Positions 7,397 to 16,451 of a DNA stretch of 64,000 nt are shown piece after piece; within the stretch, counting starts at the first letter, position 1; each line of letters begins with the position of its first letter. The DNA is from Mycobacterium colombiense. Its GTDB lineage: Bacteria; Actinomycetota; Actinomycetes; Mycobacteriales; Mycobacteriaceae. The notes beneath the pieces were generated by a model, which was not told the origin of the DNA, did not search any database, and saw nothing but the letters and a program-made list of their open reading frames with translations. The stretch covers positions 1 through 64,000 of the forward strand of contig NZ_LZSX01000025.1 in the NCBI RefSeq assembly GCF_001665835.1. Direction: 5' to 3'. Position numbers and translations under genes: made by a program.

Positions 7397-9949
7397 TCAA
7401 ACCGGTAAGTGCTCGGCGCGCGCCAACCGCTTCGCCAGATACGGCGCCGTGCGACTGTGTTTCGCGCGTGCCACCTCGATCGGCGGGCCCGCCGCAACGA
7501 TTCGTCCGCCGTCGCTGCCGGCCCCCGGTCCCAGGTCGATCACCCAGTCCGCACCCGCGACCATCCGCATGTCGTGTTCGGCCACCACGACGGTGTTGCC
7601 CACGTCGACCAGGCGGTGCAGCTGGCGGTCGAGCAGATCCACATCGGCGGGGTGGAGCCCGGTGGTCGGCTCGTCGAGGACGTAGAGGGTGTGCCCTCGT
7701 CGGGGTCTCTGCAGTTCGGCGGCGAGCTTGATCCGCTGCGCCTCGCCACCCGACAGCTCGGTCGCGGGCTGTCCCAGACGGAGATACCCCAGTCCGACCT
7801 CTTGCAGCGTGGTCAGGCTCCGCGCTGCGGTGGTGACGTCGGCAAAAAACTCCGAGGCCTCGTCGACCGTCATCGCGAGCACGTCGGCGATCGTTCGGTC
7901 GCGATAGCGCACCTCGAGTGTCTCGTCGGAGTAACGCGCTCCTTGACACGCCGGACATGTGGCGTATGTGCCTGGCAAGAACAACAATTCGACCGAGACG
8001 AACCCCTCCCCCTGACAGGTGGGGCAGCGACCTTCGGCCACATTGAACGAGAACCTGCCCGCTGTCCAACCGCGGCGACGCGCCTTCGGGGTCGCGGCGA
8101 ATTCACGGCGCACGGCGTCGAACAGGCCGGTGTAGGTCGCCAGCGTCGAGCGCGGCGTGCGTCCGATCGGGCGCTGGTCGACTGATACCAGCCGGTTGAT
8201 CTGCTCGGCCCCCTCTGCCGTCACACCGACACTCGCGTCGTGATCGAGATCGACGATCCCACTGTCGGTTTCGTCGTCATCGGATTCGGCCGGTTCGGCT
8301 GCTCGTCCCATGCCGAGATGGCTGTGCACGACATCACCGAGCACCTTGACGACGAGCGTCGACTTGCCTGATCCGGACACTCCGGTGACCGCGGTGTACA
8401 CGCCGAGTGGCAGCTCCACGTCGAGTTCTCGCAAATTGTGGAAGCAGATCCCGCGCAGCCGCAGCCACCCGGACGGCGTGCGCGGTTGCCGAGGCGGCGG
8501 CCCGGCCCCGTCGAAAAGGTACCGACGAGTGACCGACCCCTCGATGTCAGCGAGACCCGGCACCGGCCCGCTGTAGAGCACGCCCCCGCCAAGCTCTCCG
8601 GCCCCGGGCCCAACGTCGACGATCCAGTCGGCGCGGCGTACCACGTCCATGTCGTGCTCGACCACGAATAACGAATTGCCCGCGCGCCGCAGGCGATCGA
8701 GCACCTCGAGTAGCGGTTCGGCGTCGGCGGGGTGCAGTCCGGCCGACGGCTCGTCCAGCACATAGAGCACGCCGAACAAGCCGGCCCGCAGTTGAGTCGC
8801 CAGCCGCAACCGCTGAAGTTCGCCGGGTGACACCGTCGGAGTGCGGCGACTCAGCGTGAGATAGCCGAGGCCGAGATCCATGAGTACCTGCAGGCGCGCG
8901 ACGAGGTCGGCGGCGATCATGGTCGCCACTTCCGTCAGCTCACCGGATTTCGTGGACTCGTACGCGGCGGCGGCATCGGTCCGAGAAGCCGTCGGGCGCA
9001 ACGCCTCAGCAAGGTCGGCCAACGGCATCGCGGTGTAGTCGGCGATGGTGCGCCCGGCGAATGTCACCTTCAGCGCCTCCGGCCGCAACCCGGAACCGTC
9101 GCATACTGGGCACTCGACGCTGTCGACGAATTGCAGTACCCGGCGACGCATCATCGCGCTATGGGAATTGGCCAACGTGTGGCGGACATGACGCTCGGCG
9201 CTGGAGAACGTGCCGTTGTAGTAATAATCGGCCTGCACGGGGTGCTGGCTTGGATCGATTTCGACCGTTGGTTGTTCGTCGGTGAACAGGATCCAATTGC
9301 GTTGCCGTTTAGGGAGTTTGCGCCATGGCTTGTCGATGTCGTACCCCAGCGTGACGAGGATGTCGCGGAGGTTTTGGCCCTGCCACGCGCCCGGCCATGC
9401 GGCAACGGCGCCCTCGCGGATGGTCAGCGAGGGGTCCGGTACCAGTGTCTCTTCGGTCACCCGATGGATTCGGCCCAGCCCGTGGCATTCGGGGCACGCC
9501 CCCACCGCGGTGTTCGGCGAGAACGCATCGGAGTCCAGTCGTTCCGTAGCGCCGGTCGGGTAGGTGCCGGCGCGGGAGAACAGCATCCTCAGCAGGTTCG
9601 ACAGCGTGGTGACGGTGCCGACGGTCGACCGCGACGTCGCCGAACCCCGGCGCTGCTGCAGTGCGACGGCAGGCGGTAGCCCGGTGATGTCATCCACCTT
9701 TGGTGCGCCGGTTGGCAGTAGCAGCCGACGGGCGTACGGAGCAACCGATTCGAAGTAGCGGCGCTGGGCCTCGGCATAGATGGTCCCGAAGGCCAACGAC
9801 GATTTGCCGGATCCGGAGATTCCGGTGAACGCGACCAGCGCGTCACGCGGCGCTATGACGTCGACACCCCGCAGGTTGTGGACCCGCGTCCCGTAAACAC
9901 GCACGCAAGGGTCGATTTCGTCCGTGCTCCGATTGGACATTTGCGCCAT
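7397..9949 (-). CDS. UvrA-like ABC protein lacking the UvrB-binding domain (drug-resistance/UvrA2 type)
   Basis: 850 residues from the ATG at 9949 (an ATG at 9940 is equally possible). Two ABC halves: Walker [10 protein letters not shown] (about 40) and GVSGSGKST (about 530); zinc-type CxxC pairs CPEC/CPVC in the first half and CPTC/CPAC in the second; signatures VSPGELQR (degenerate) and LSGGEAQR; Walker [11 protein letters not shown] and [10 protein letters not shown]. It is over 100 residues shorter than housekeeping UvrA and, as in UvrA2/DrrC-type proteins, seems to lack the UvrB-binding insertion. Such proteins protect actinobacterial producers from DNA-binding drugs or have unclear roles. 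Converges with the methyltransferase gene at 18 bases. Confidence 0.9.
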   Translation of the reverse strand: MAQMSNRSTDEIDPCVRVYGTRVHNLRGVDVIAPRDALVAFTGISGSGKSSLAFGTIYAEAQRRYFESVAPYARRLLLPTGAPKVDDITGLPPAVALQQRRGSATSRSTVGTVTTLSNLLRMLFSRAGTYPTGATERLDSDAFSPNTAVGACPECHGLGRIHRVTEETLVPDPSLTIREGAVAAWPGAWQGQNLRDILVTLGYDIDKPWRKLPKRQRNWILFTDEQPTVEIDPSQHPVQADYYYNGTFSSAERHVRHTLANSHSAMMRRRVLQFVDSVECPVCDGSGLRPEALKVTFAGRTIADYTAMPLADLAEALRPTASRTDAAAAYESTKSGELTEVATMIAADLVARLQVLMDLGLGYLTLSRRTPTVSPGELQRLRLATQLRAGLFGVLYVLDEPSAGLHPADAEPLLEVLDRLRRAGNSLFVVEHDMDVVRRADWIVDVGPGAGELGGGVLYSGPVPGLADIEGSVTRRYLFDGAGPPPRQPRTPSGWLRLRGICFHNLRELDVELPLGVYTAVTGVSGSGKSTLVVKVLGDVVHSHLGMGRAAEPAESDDDETDSGIVDLDHDASVGVTAEGAEQINRLVSVDQRPIGRTPRSTLATYTGLFDAVRREFAATPKARRRGWTAGRFSFNVAEGRCPTCQGEGFVSVELLFLPGTYATCPACQGARYSDETLEVRYRDRTIADVLAMTVDEASEFFADVTTAARSLTTLQEVGLGYLRLGQPATELSGGEAQRIKLAAELQRPRRGHTLYVLDEPTTGLHPADVDLLDRQLHRLVDVGNTVVVAEHDMRMVAGADWVIDLGPGAGSDGGRIVAAGPPIEVARAKHSRTAPYLAKRLARAEHLPV

Positions 9950-10068
9950 CTTGCTCAGCCGGATACCCCCAGGTGCGGCCCCGCAAGCGTGTGCTCCCCG
10001 GCAGCGACTAGCGGGGTCTGTCTGCAATCCCATTTAACGGCCGGCCGGCCGGGAATTCGGCCGAGGCC

Positions 10069-10332
10069 ATGACGGAGACATCACCAAGCCGCATCCGCCT
10101 GAGTCATCACGTCGTGGAACTCGACGACGGGCGCCGGATCGGACTTTCGGTCGACGGCCGCGGAGTGCCGTTGTTGTTCATGCACGGGCCGCTGAGTCGT
10201 AGGGCATATCCCAGCACTGACAATCCAAAAGCCACATCCACTTCCACGTTCGTGGCGGCCGTGCCGCTCATTCTGTGCGATGAGCTACCAGCGTTGATGG
10301 ATGGAGCTACGCGCCTGATTTCGCAACGTTAA
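10069..10332 (+). pseudogene. Truncated alpha/beta-hydrolase N-terminus fused to unrelated sequence
   Basis: The first 45 residues (hydrophilic start, then VELDDGRRIGLSVDGRG and LLFMHG) match the opening strand and oxyanion-hole HG motif of alpha/beta hydrolases with a dozen conserved positions. After the HG the sequence turns into 45 residues of no recognisable fold and stops, with no catalytic Ser, Asp or His. The join is near base 10190. I read it as the stump left by a deletion or insertion event, not a working gene. Confidence 0.6.
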
Positions 10333-10352
10333 AAGGGCATGGGTCAACCGTT

Positions 10353-11003
10353 TTAGGTGATCAGCAAGTCGACACCACTATCAGTGACGTTGAGACTGAC
10401 GCGGGATAGATCGGTTACGACAACGTCGGCATCCGCCAGTTCGTCCGCGCGGTGAGTGGTGGTGACGGCCAGTACTTGCGCCCCTGCGGCTCGACCAGAA
10501 CCGACGCCCGCAGGCGCATCCTCCACCACCAGGCACTCGCGTGCCTCGAAGCCCAGCGCGGCAGCCGCCTTGAGGTAGCTCTCGGGGTCCGGCTTGCCGG
10601 CTGATACGTCTTCTGCGCCGATCAGCAGCTTGGGATCTGGCAACCCTGCTGCCGCTAGGCGCGCAGCCATCAACGAGCGGGGCCCGGAGGTCACCGCCGC
10701 CCAGTGACCACGCGGTAGGGCATCGAGCAGCCGATGTGCTCCCGGTAACGCCACTACACCATCGAGATCAGCGGACTCTTGCAGCGCGAGTAGCCGAGCT
10801 GTGGCTGCGACGCGCTGCTGTGGTGCCACGAATTGCGCGACAGTGTCTTCGGTTCGCCTGCCATGACAGACCTTGAGGACCGGTTCATAGTCGACGCCGT
10901 ATTCCTTGGCCCAGGTACCCCAGGACCGTTCGACTGTGGCGGTTGAGTCAACCAGGGTGCCATCGATGTCGAACAAGATTCTCTTGCCGTGCAGTACCGC
11001 CAT
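10353..11003 (-). CDS. HAD-family hydrolase (beta-phosphoglucomutase/phosphatase-like)
   Basis: 216 residues from the ATG at 11003; a TTG nine bases further up would add three residues. Motif I is FDIDGTLVDS with the nucleophile Asp and acid/base Asp; motif II is in VTSGPRS (about 105); motif III Lys in AGKPDPESY (about 140); motif IV acids in VVEDAPAGV (about 165). The all-helical cap between motif I and II is the C1 type found in sugar-phosphate phosphatases and phosphoglucomutases. It stands alone on the minus strand; the substrate cannot be deduced. Confidence 0.9.
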   Translation of the reverse strand: MAVLHGKRILFDIDGTLVDSTATVERSWGTWAKEYGVDYEPVLKVCHGRRTEDTVAQFVAPQQRVAATARLLALQESADLDGVVALPGAHRLLDALPRGHWAAVTSGPRSLMAARLAAAGLPDPKLLIGAEDVSAGKPDPESYLKAAAALGFEARECLVVEDAPAGVGSGRAAGAQVLAVTTTHRADELADADVVVTDLSRVSLNVTDSGVDLLIT

Positions 11004-11450
11004 CGACTGCAACCCTAATGGGGGTAGGGCCCGTGCATCCGAGGGTGTGTCCTACGAAACAGGTGCGTCCCCACACCTCTCCCAGCCGGCGACCTGAGGT
11101 GCGCTGGGCGGAGGCGGCAAGCCTTCGTTTGCCGTCTATGGCGACGCTCGGCGATGTCCAGGCCACTAGGAACAGGCCACTATCCGGTGAAAAACGCACG
11201 TCAAGCGGGCTATTCGCTACAGCGTTGATTAACGCGATCCGCCCCTTCGCTGGGTTGACCATCGTTGCTAATACGCGGGTTACGCACTTTTGTAAAGGTG
11301 AATCGAAGGAAATTTAACTACTTTGTCCCAGCATCTTCAATTTGCGTCGTCCTGATATCATGCATTCAATCAACTGCTTGGCCCCTGCCTGCCGCTACCC
11401 AACGACGCCGCGTCAGGCATTTTCAGCGTGGGCGACGAAAGGATTTCTTG
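11004..11450. other. Non-coding stretch upstream of methyltransferase
   Basis: About 450 bases with no gene I can support. Open frames here lack a start signal and family resemblance. From about 11260 the sequence becomes AT-rich, like the gene that follows, and GAAAGG at 11437-11442 serves as ribosome-binding site for the GTG at 11451. Confidence 0.5.
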
Positions 11451-12380
11451 GTGCCGACAGCCACCAAAATGGCTCAATACGAGTTCATTCATGAGACTTT
11501 ACAGCAGGGAACGGCCGCACTGGACTTCACAATGTCGCTGTTCGAGAAGAGTTATAAATCTAACTTTCCTGGCCATGTTCGCGAGGTGAGTGTCCTTTTA
11601 GAGAACGCGTGGAAGTACCTGCTGGGAGCTAGCGACGGGCACGAACTATATCAAGTATGTGGAGAGGTACATGAGCAGTTCTTCACATCCGAAGGAACCG
11701 GATCATGGTTCAGCGAGGGCTACTCGAGGTACAAATCACAGCGTAAGCCGAAACAGGATTTCAATAATCTCGCAGACGCCATCAGCGGTAGAACCGTACT
11801 CGACTTCGGCTGTGGCCGCGGTCATTTAGCGCTGCTGATCGCACGTGCCGGCTTTGACTGCTACACCACAGACGTCATGGACTACCGTTGCGCCGACGCT
11901 GGTGTCCTACCCTTTCGGCAGATGGCATCCCCTGTCGATGTCCCCTACCCAGACGACTCGTTCGACAGCGCGATTGTCAAAACGGTTCTCCATCACGTTG
12001 ATGAGCCCGATGTAACTCCGCTATTGATCAATTTGCGGCGTGTTGCGCGGCGGCTGATCATCGAGGAGGACACTTACGCTGTCCCGGCTGCGTCGCTCGG
12101 GCGTGTACGGGAACAAACTGAGCTAACCGACTTTAACAAATTGGATGATAGCGCTCAATTCCAAGCGCTCGTGCTTATTGATTTATTCGGTAATGCCGTT
12201 GCCCAGGGGCTTGTCGATATGAATTTCGGTCTTCAGTTCAAACAAATTAGCGAGTGGCATTCATTATTTAGTAGCCTTGGCTTCCGTATCGTCGACACCG
12301 AAGTTGTGGGCTTCCGCCCCGGCAACATTCACAAATGCTGCCAGGTTCGCTTCGTCGTTGATCGCGAAGAAGTGAAATAG
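11451..12380 (+). CDS. Class I SAM-dependent methyltransferase, low-GC, probably acquired
   Basis: 309 residues from a GTG at 11451, chosen for GAAAGG eight bases upstream; an ATG at 11469 is the alternative. An N-terminal helical part of about 110 residues precedes a methyltransferase core with motif I VLDFGCGRGHLALL (about 118-131), an acidic residue at the end of strand 2 (YTTDVMDYR) and the post-motif FDSAIVKTVLHHVDEP (about 172-187), typical of methyltransferase type 11/12 domains. AT-rich codons such as AAT, TTA and ATT are frequent compared with its surroundings, pointing to horizontal acquisition. Substrate unknown; position near the TylF-type gene suggests a once larger acquired cluster. 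Confidence 0.82.
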   Translation: MPTATKMAQYEFIHETLQQGTAALDFTMSLFEKSYKSNFPGHVREVSVLLENAWKYLLGASDGHELYQVCGEVHEQFFTSEGTGSWFSEGYSRYKSQRKPKQDFNNLADAISGRTVLDFGCGRGHLALLIARAGFDCYTTDVMDYRCADAGVLPFRQMASPVDVPYPDDSFDSAIVKTVLHHVDEPDVTPLLINLRRVARRLIIEEDTYAVPAASLGRVREQTELTDFNKLDDSAQFQALVLIDLFGNAVAQGLVDMNFGLQFKQISEWHSLFSSLGFRIVDTEVVGFRPGNIHKCCQVRFVVDREEVK

Positions 12381-12435
12381 CGCACTAAAGCATGGTGGTG
12401 TGATGCATGCCACGAAGCGTGTCTGCACGAAGAGG

Positions 12436-12735
12436 CTATTTGGCCGGCCACTCAAGCCCAAGATGATCGCGCAATATGGGCCCAGCGTACTGGGTGCGGA
12501 ATCGTCCGCGGCGCTGCAGGATGGGCACGACGTGATCGACAAACGTCGTGAGCTCGTGCGGCAGTGTCGAACCCATGATGGTGAACCCGTTGACCGCGCC
12601 CGCGTCTGCCAAGCGATCACATGATCGGCGAGCTGCTCGGGGCATGCCAATGAAATGCGTCTGCCCCGCCAGCCCGCCAGTCACCTCCTCGGCGGTCTTC
12701 CGCAACGAAGCATCGGGCCGCGCACGCAGCCGCAA
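12436..12735 (-). pseudogene. C-terminal remnant of an NtaA/SnaA/DszA-type FMN monooxygenase
   Basis: The last 75 residues (NGFTI, FVDHVVPILQRRGRFRT, LRDHLGL) align without gaps to the C-terminus of the intact monooxygenase at 52739-54124. Upstream of this, the reading frame is shifted by an extra C in a CCCC run near 12640 and shifted back by a missing base near 12613: removing both restores a P-E-Q-L-A-D-H-V-I-A-W-A-D-A-G-A-V stretch. Homology ends abruptly near 12740, so about three quarters of the gene is gone. Confidence 0.75.
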
Positions 12736-12874
12736 AGAGCTGCTCGCCCCGGCTTGACGGCGCCGACCGCTCGGCCCAGAGTTCGGCGGGCAGCGGAAGC
12801 ATCAGGATCGAAACCATCCGTGTCAACCGCCGCCAACACGCCGACCCACGCGCGAGGTGACGTGACTTTGACGC

Positions 12875-13897
12875 TCACTTTTGACGAGGTGGCCGATCGA
12901 CCAGCACCCGCTGTCCGTCTCGCCACTGAACGACGCGAATCTGATGGCCGGTTTGCACGCCGGTGACCGGGTCGACACGAAAGCGACCGAACAAGGTGGT
13001 GGTATCGAGTCGTTGTGACGCGGCCAGCACCGGCAAGGATTCAACAGTGCCGGCTTCCTTCACACAGCGCTGCCAAACGACACCCGCGGCGAAGGCCGCA
13101 GCAGCCGGATAGGGCGGCTCAATACTGTTCGCGCCCCGGTAACAACGGCTGAACCACTCGCTGTTAGGCCCGTCCACGGGATCATCTGTCCCGTCGTCGA
13201 ACCACTGGCACGGTCCGTAAAACCGCTCAACGAGATCACCGATGGCATGCCGGAGCTCATCGACCCCCGCGGCGACCAATCCAACTGCACGCCAACGGCG
13301 TTCGCTGCACCACTGTGCGATGGCGACGTCATCGTCGAAGGAACCGGCCGATAACAGCACATCGCCCGCCGGGACTTGCGCCAGCACGTCTCTTGCCCGG
13401 CCTGGCCGAAAAGTGACCGCCCGCCGCCGCAGACCAAGTCGCCGCGCTGCCGTCGCCGCCCCTTCGGCCACCTCGCGGCCGAACCCCGTGTCGACATGCA
13501 TTATTACCACCTGCGACCCCTCACCAAGACCTTCGGCCACAAGCGTTTCGAGCACAGCGGCCAGATAGCGGTAAGCGGGAGACCCCCCGTTGACAACACG
13601 CGGATACGCCGGCCGCGCCAGCCGGGCGGTGGCGCCACCGTGGTTCCAGACGACCCCTTTGCTGGCGGCCGCGGCCGCGAGCGCGGGCCCCGAACCGTAG
13701 GGCCCGAACACCACGTCGGGCCGGCGAGCCTCGGCGGCCCGCATCGCGGACGCCGCGGAGGGGTAAGCGTCGAGGACCTCGAGACTTACTCCGGAACGGT
13801 CGGCCCAGAGAGCAAGGGCGCTCGCCCCCGCTTTCCCGAATCTGGCCAGCGGCCCCGACAGCGGAGTAACCAGGACGGCGCGAGTTGCCACGCCCAC
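12875..13897 (-). CDS. Periplasmic-binding-fold protein (branched-chain amino acid receptor type) without signal peptide
   Basis: 340 residues from a GTG at 13897. The type I periplasmic-binding fold is seen in VLVTPLSGPLARFG at the start, GPYGSGPA (about 66), WNHGGAT (about 84), VIMHVDTGFGREVAEGA (about 130-146) and the C-terminal lobe FRVDPVTGVQTGHQIRVVQW. These are hallmarks of the LivJ/AmiC receptor family. No signal peptide or lipobox is visible and no transporter genes lie next to it, so it may sense a ligand in the cytoplasm, or the true start may lie elsewhere. A GTG at 13891 is an alternative start. Confidence 0.75.
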   Translation of the reverse strand: MGVATRAVLVTPLSGPLARFGKAGASALALWADRSGVSLEVLDAYPSAASAMRAAEARRPDVVFGPYGSGPALAAAAASKGVVWNHGGATARLARPAYPRVVNGGSPAYRYLAAVLETLVAEGLGEGSQVVIMHVDTGFGREVAEGAATAARRLGLRRRAVTFRPGRARDVLAQVPAGDVLLSAGSFDDDVAIAQWCSERRWRAVGLVAAGVDELRHAIGDLVERFYGPCQWFDDGTDDPVDGPNSEWFSRCYRGANSIEPPYPAAAAFAAGVVWQRCVKEAGTVESLPVLAASQRLDTTTLFGRFRVDPVTGVQTGHQIRVVQWRDGQRVLVDRPPRQK

Positions 13898-14046
13898 AAC
13901 TTAAGCGAGTCGAACAACCGCCCACCACCCCGCCCGCCCGACCTCATTTCGCAGTCCCGTCTGGCGCTAACACCCTGGTAAAAGGTCGGGGGCTGACCTG
14001 CTCAATGCGTCTCGCTGATGGCCGAACGGTCGGAGCCAACCGTCCA

Positions 14047-14460
14047 CTATGTGACGGCTCGCCTTGGCCGCAAGCCCGTGAGGATCAGCAGACCAACCGG
14101 CAGCAGTACGGCGACCGTGAGCAGAATCGTTTGCCAGACCGTGGCCCCCGTCGTGAAGTGTTCCAGGTGTGTGAGATGAAAGATCAGGTGCGGGATGGCG
14201 AACAGCAGGTACGCGCCCAGCGCAATTCGCACCATGCGGCGCTCCATCGTGACTGCGGCGACAACGAATACGAGCGCAAGCGAGAGATTCATGGCGCCGT
14301 AGTCGCGCATGAGGTGCTCGGAGAACGGCGGGATGAGGTCCACCCAGGGCACGTAGTCGTAGAACGCCCGAGGCGCCAGTGTCGCGACAAGCCCGACCAC
14401 GATCTCCACGAATGTCAGAAACCACACCCCGGCGCGAAGCACGATCAGCCGGGCGTTCAC
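14047..14460 (-). CDS. Four-helix membrane protein coupled to the ECF41/SDR genes
   Basis: 137 residues from a GTG at 14460 that overlaps the SDR stop as GTGA. Four membrane helices (about 8-28, 55-73, 79-97 and 108-128) with a short His-rich loop HLIFHLTHLEHF between the third and fourth. No family motif that I recognise; it resembles small DoxX- or DUF4345-size proteins. Position as third gene after an ECF41-type sigma factor and its reductase suggests it is a target of that sigma factor. Confidence 0.75.
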   Translation of the reverse strand: MNARLIVLRAGVWFLTFVEIVVGLVATLAPRAFYDYVPWVDLIPPFSEHLMRDYGAMNLSLALVFVVAAVTMERRMVRIALGAYLLFAIPHLIFHLTHLEHFTTGATVWQTILLTVAVLLPVGLLILTGLRPRRAVT

Positions 14461-15272
14461 CGCGACCTCTTGCGTCGGCGATGCGGTAGGGGCAGGTAAG
14501 CGCGGATGGCGTCGCGGTACGGCCGTTGGCCGGCGGCCTGCTGTTCATTGAGGTATTGCTCGAAGGTGATCGTGCCGGCGGCGTGCTCGGGGGCTAGCAG
14601 TCCGCCGGCCCGTATCCCGCCAAACACCTTGCCGGGCAAGCGGATCGGGGCGATGGGTCGGCGCTTACCGACGATCGCCAGGTAGCTGCGGGCAAGATCG
14701 TCGAGCGCACGCGCCTGCGGGCCGCCGAAATCCGGCGCACGCCCGATCGGCTCGCCCAGCGCCAACCGGGCCAACCGTTCGCCCACGTCGCGCACGTCGA
14801 CCGGTTGGAACCGCAGGCCCGACGGCAGCGCGATGACCGGCGGCTTCGCGAGCATGCGCAATAGGAAGGCGATCAGATCGTGAAACTGGGTCGCCCGCAG
14901 CACCGTCCACGGCAGGCCCGACTCGGCGATCGTGCGTTCGTTGGCGAGCATCATGCGGTAGAGGGCGAATGGGATGCGGTCGATTCCGACGATCGAGACA
15001 TAAACCAGATGCGGTGAGCCCGCCCGTTTCGCCGCCGCGACCAGCTGCTCGACGGGATAGACGCAGTGCACGATTGTGTCGACGCCGTCCACGGCCGCGT
15101 CGAGCCCATCACCGGTCTGCACGTCCCCCAGGACATGCCGAACATCGGTGGACTGCTGGGGGCGCCGCCCGCGACTGAGAACGCGGACCTCCGCCCCCGC
15201 CGCCGTCAAACTGTCGACAACGATGCGGCCCACGGTTCCCGTGCCGCCGGTTACGAGTACAGAGTTCGTCAT
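14457..15272 (-). CDS. Atypical short-chain dehydrogenase / NAD(P)-binding epimerase (COE partner of the sigma factor)
   Basis: 271 residues from the ATG at 15272, three bases after the sigma factor stop. N-terminal nucleotide-binding motif VTGGTGTVGR (about 7-16), then R-G-R consistent with NADP use, LVYVSIVGIDR (about 88-98) and an NmrA-like second half with QPVDVRDVGERL (about 148). It belongs to the atypical SDR/NmrA group. ECF41 sigma factors are generally encoded beside a carboxymuconolactone decarboxylase, oxidoreductase or epimerase (COE) gene that they control; this gene fills that position. Confidence 0.87.
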   Translation of the reverse strand: MTNSVLVTGGTGTVGRIVVDSLTAAGAEVRVLSRGRRPQQSTDVRHVLGDVQTGDGLDAAVDGVDTIVHCVYPVEQLVAAAKRAGSPHLVYVSIVGIDRIPFALYRMMLANERTIAESGLPWTVLRATQFHDLIAFLLRMLAKPPVIALPSGLRFQPVDVRDVGERLARLALGEPIGRAPDFGGPQARALDDLARSYLAIVGKRRPIAPIRLPGKVFGGIRAGGLLAPEHAAGTITFEQYLNEQQAAGQRPYRDAIRAYLPLPHRRRKRSR

Positions 15273-15275
15273 ACC

Positions 15276-16187
15276 CTATGAACCGGACAGGCCCGCAGGA
15301 TGTGACAACTGCTGGGCAAGAAACCGCAGTTTGTCGGGATTAGCCAGGATCCGCACGGCCGCTATCCGCTCGCCCGTGATCTCGAAGCACAAGACACCCG
15401 CCAGTGTGTCGCCGTCGAATGCCAGCATCGCCGGCTCGCCGTTGACCTCGGCGGCATCGAGACGCAGCTGTATCTGCGCCAGGTTTCTGGTGAACACCCG
15501 CGCCACGTACTGGGCCATCCGGTCGCGGCCCGAGATTGGGCGCCGGGCGGCCGCCACCTTGCCGCCGCCGTCGGCCGTGGAGGTCACATCAGCTGTCAAG
15601 ATTTCGACGAGTCCGGCCACGTCGCCCGCGCTGGCGGCGGTGAAGAAGCGATCGACCAGGGACCGCCACTGTGCCCGATCCGGTTGGTGCACCGGCTGAC
15701 GGGGTTCACCCAGTCGCTGCCTCGCTCGCCGGTACAGCTGCCGGACGTTGGCTTCCGACATCTCGAGGATCTCGGCGATCTCTAAATGGCTGTACGCGAA
15801 CGCCTCTCTGAGCACGAACGCCGCCCGCTCGTTGGGCTTGAGTTGCTCCATCAAGCTCAGCAACGCGATGGACACCGACTCGCGTTGCTCGGCGGTTTCC
15901 TGCGGGCCGAGTGTCCGGTCGTCGGTGAGGACTGGCTCCGGAAGCCACGGCCCGGGATAGACCTCCCGTCGAGCGCGGGCCGACGTGAGCCGGTTGAGGC
16001 ACAGGTTCGTGACGGCCTTGGTAAGCCACGCCGGCAGCGATTCGATGAGCGCTGAGTCTGCGCCGTGTAGTCGCAGGTATGCATCCTGCACCGCGTCTTC
16101 GGCTTCGCTCGCCGACCCCAGCAGGCGGTAGGCCAACCAGAACAGGCGCGGCCGCTGAGCCTCGAAGTCCTCCACGAGGTCGGTCAC
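15276..16187 (-). CDS. ECF41-type RNA polymerase sigma factor (SigJ-like) with SnoaL-like C-terminal domain
   Basis: 303 residues from a GTG at 16187; the frame stays open further upstream into the tRNA region, which cannot be coding. Region 2 (about 5-70, RLFWLAYRLLGSASEAEDAVQDA) and region 4 (about 110-165, ending LYRRARQRLG) are followed by a SnoaL/NTF2-like domain. The three diagnostic ECF41 motifs are all present: WLPEP in the linker, DGGGK near 215 and NPDKL near 286. In ECF41 factors the extension replaces an anti-sigma factor and modulates activity. First gene of an operon with the SDR and a membrane protein. Confidence 0.92.
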   Translation of the reverse strand: MTDLVEDFEAQRPRLFWLAYRLLGSASEAEDAVQDAYLRLHGADSALIESLPAWLTKAVTNLCLNRLTSARARREVYPGPWLPEPVLTDDRTLGPQETAEQRESVSIALLSLMEQLKPNERAAFVLREAFAYSHLEIAEILEMSEANVRQLYRRARQRLGEPRQPVHQPDRAQWRSLVDRFFTAASAGDVAGLVEILTADVTSTADGGGKVAAARRPISGRDRMAQYVARVFTRNLAQIQLRLDAAEVNGEPAMLAFDGDTLAGVLCFEITGERIAAVRILANPDKLRFLAQQLSHPAGLSGS

Positions 16188-16231
16188 ACTGCCAAGACTG
16201 CCACGGCTCGGATGTCGCCGGATGGCTCCGG

Positions 16232-16305
16232 TGGGGCGGGCGGGGCTCGAACCCGCGACCAACGGATTATGAGTCCGCGGCTCTAACCAACTGAGCTACC
16301 GCCCC
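16232..16305 (-). tRNA. tRNA with CAU anticodon (elongator Met, or Ile2 if lysidine-modified)
   Basis: Minus-strand cloverleaf: acceptor GGGGCGG paired with CCGCCCC (16299-16305 with 16233-16239), D-stem GCTC/GAGC, anticodon loop CTCATAA, T-arm GCGGG-TTCGAGC-CCCGC, discriminator A followed by genomic CC but no encoded full CCA. The anticodon CAU with this loop is shared by elongator tRNA-Met and by the isoleucine tRNA modified by TilS, and sequence alone does not settle it. Confidence 0.9.
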
Positions 16306-16395
16306 CGACAAGGTTGTCCGTAGGAAACCGTAGCCGAAGACGGGAGTCAGGGTGCGTCGGGCGGCGGCGCCACCTCGACCTGAGCCGACATGCAC

Positions 16396-16425
16396 GGTGG
16401 GCGCCCCGTAACCGGAGCGCCCACC
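16396..16425 (-). terminator. Hairpin downstream of the first DUF732 gene
   Basis: A perfect 9-base-pair stem (GGTGGGCGC at 16396-16404 with GCGCCCACC at 16417-16425) around a 12-base loop, 27 bases after the stop of the DUF732 gene. There is no T-run, as is common for mycobacterial terminators. Confidence 0.55.
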
Positions 16426-16451
16426 GGCAATCCATCTCTACGTCCTCAAGA

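Noticed and set aside
10948..11262. 104-codon minus-strand frame upstream of the HAD gene
   Set aside because: It overlaps the HAD start, has no ribosome-binding site and no resemblance to any family I know, so I treated the stretch as non-coding.
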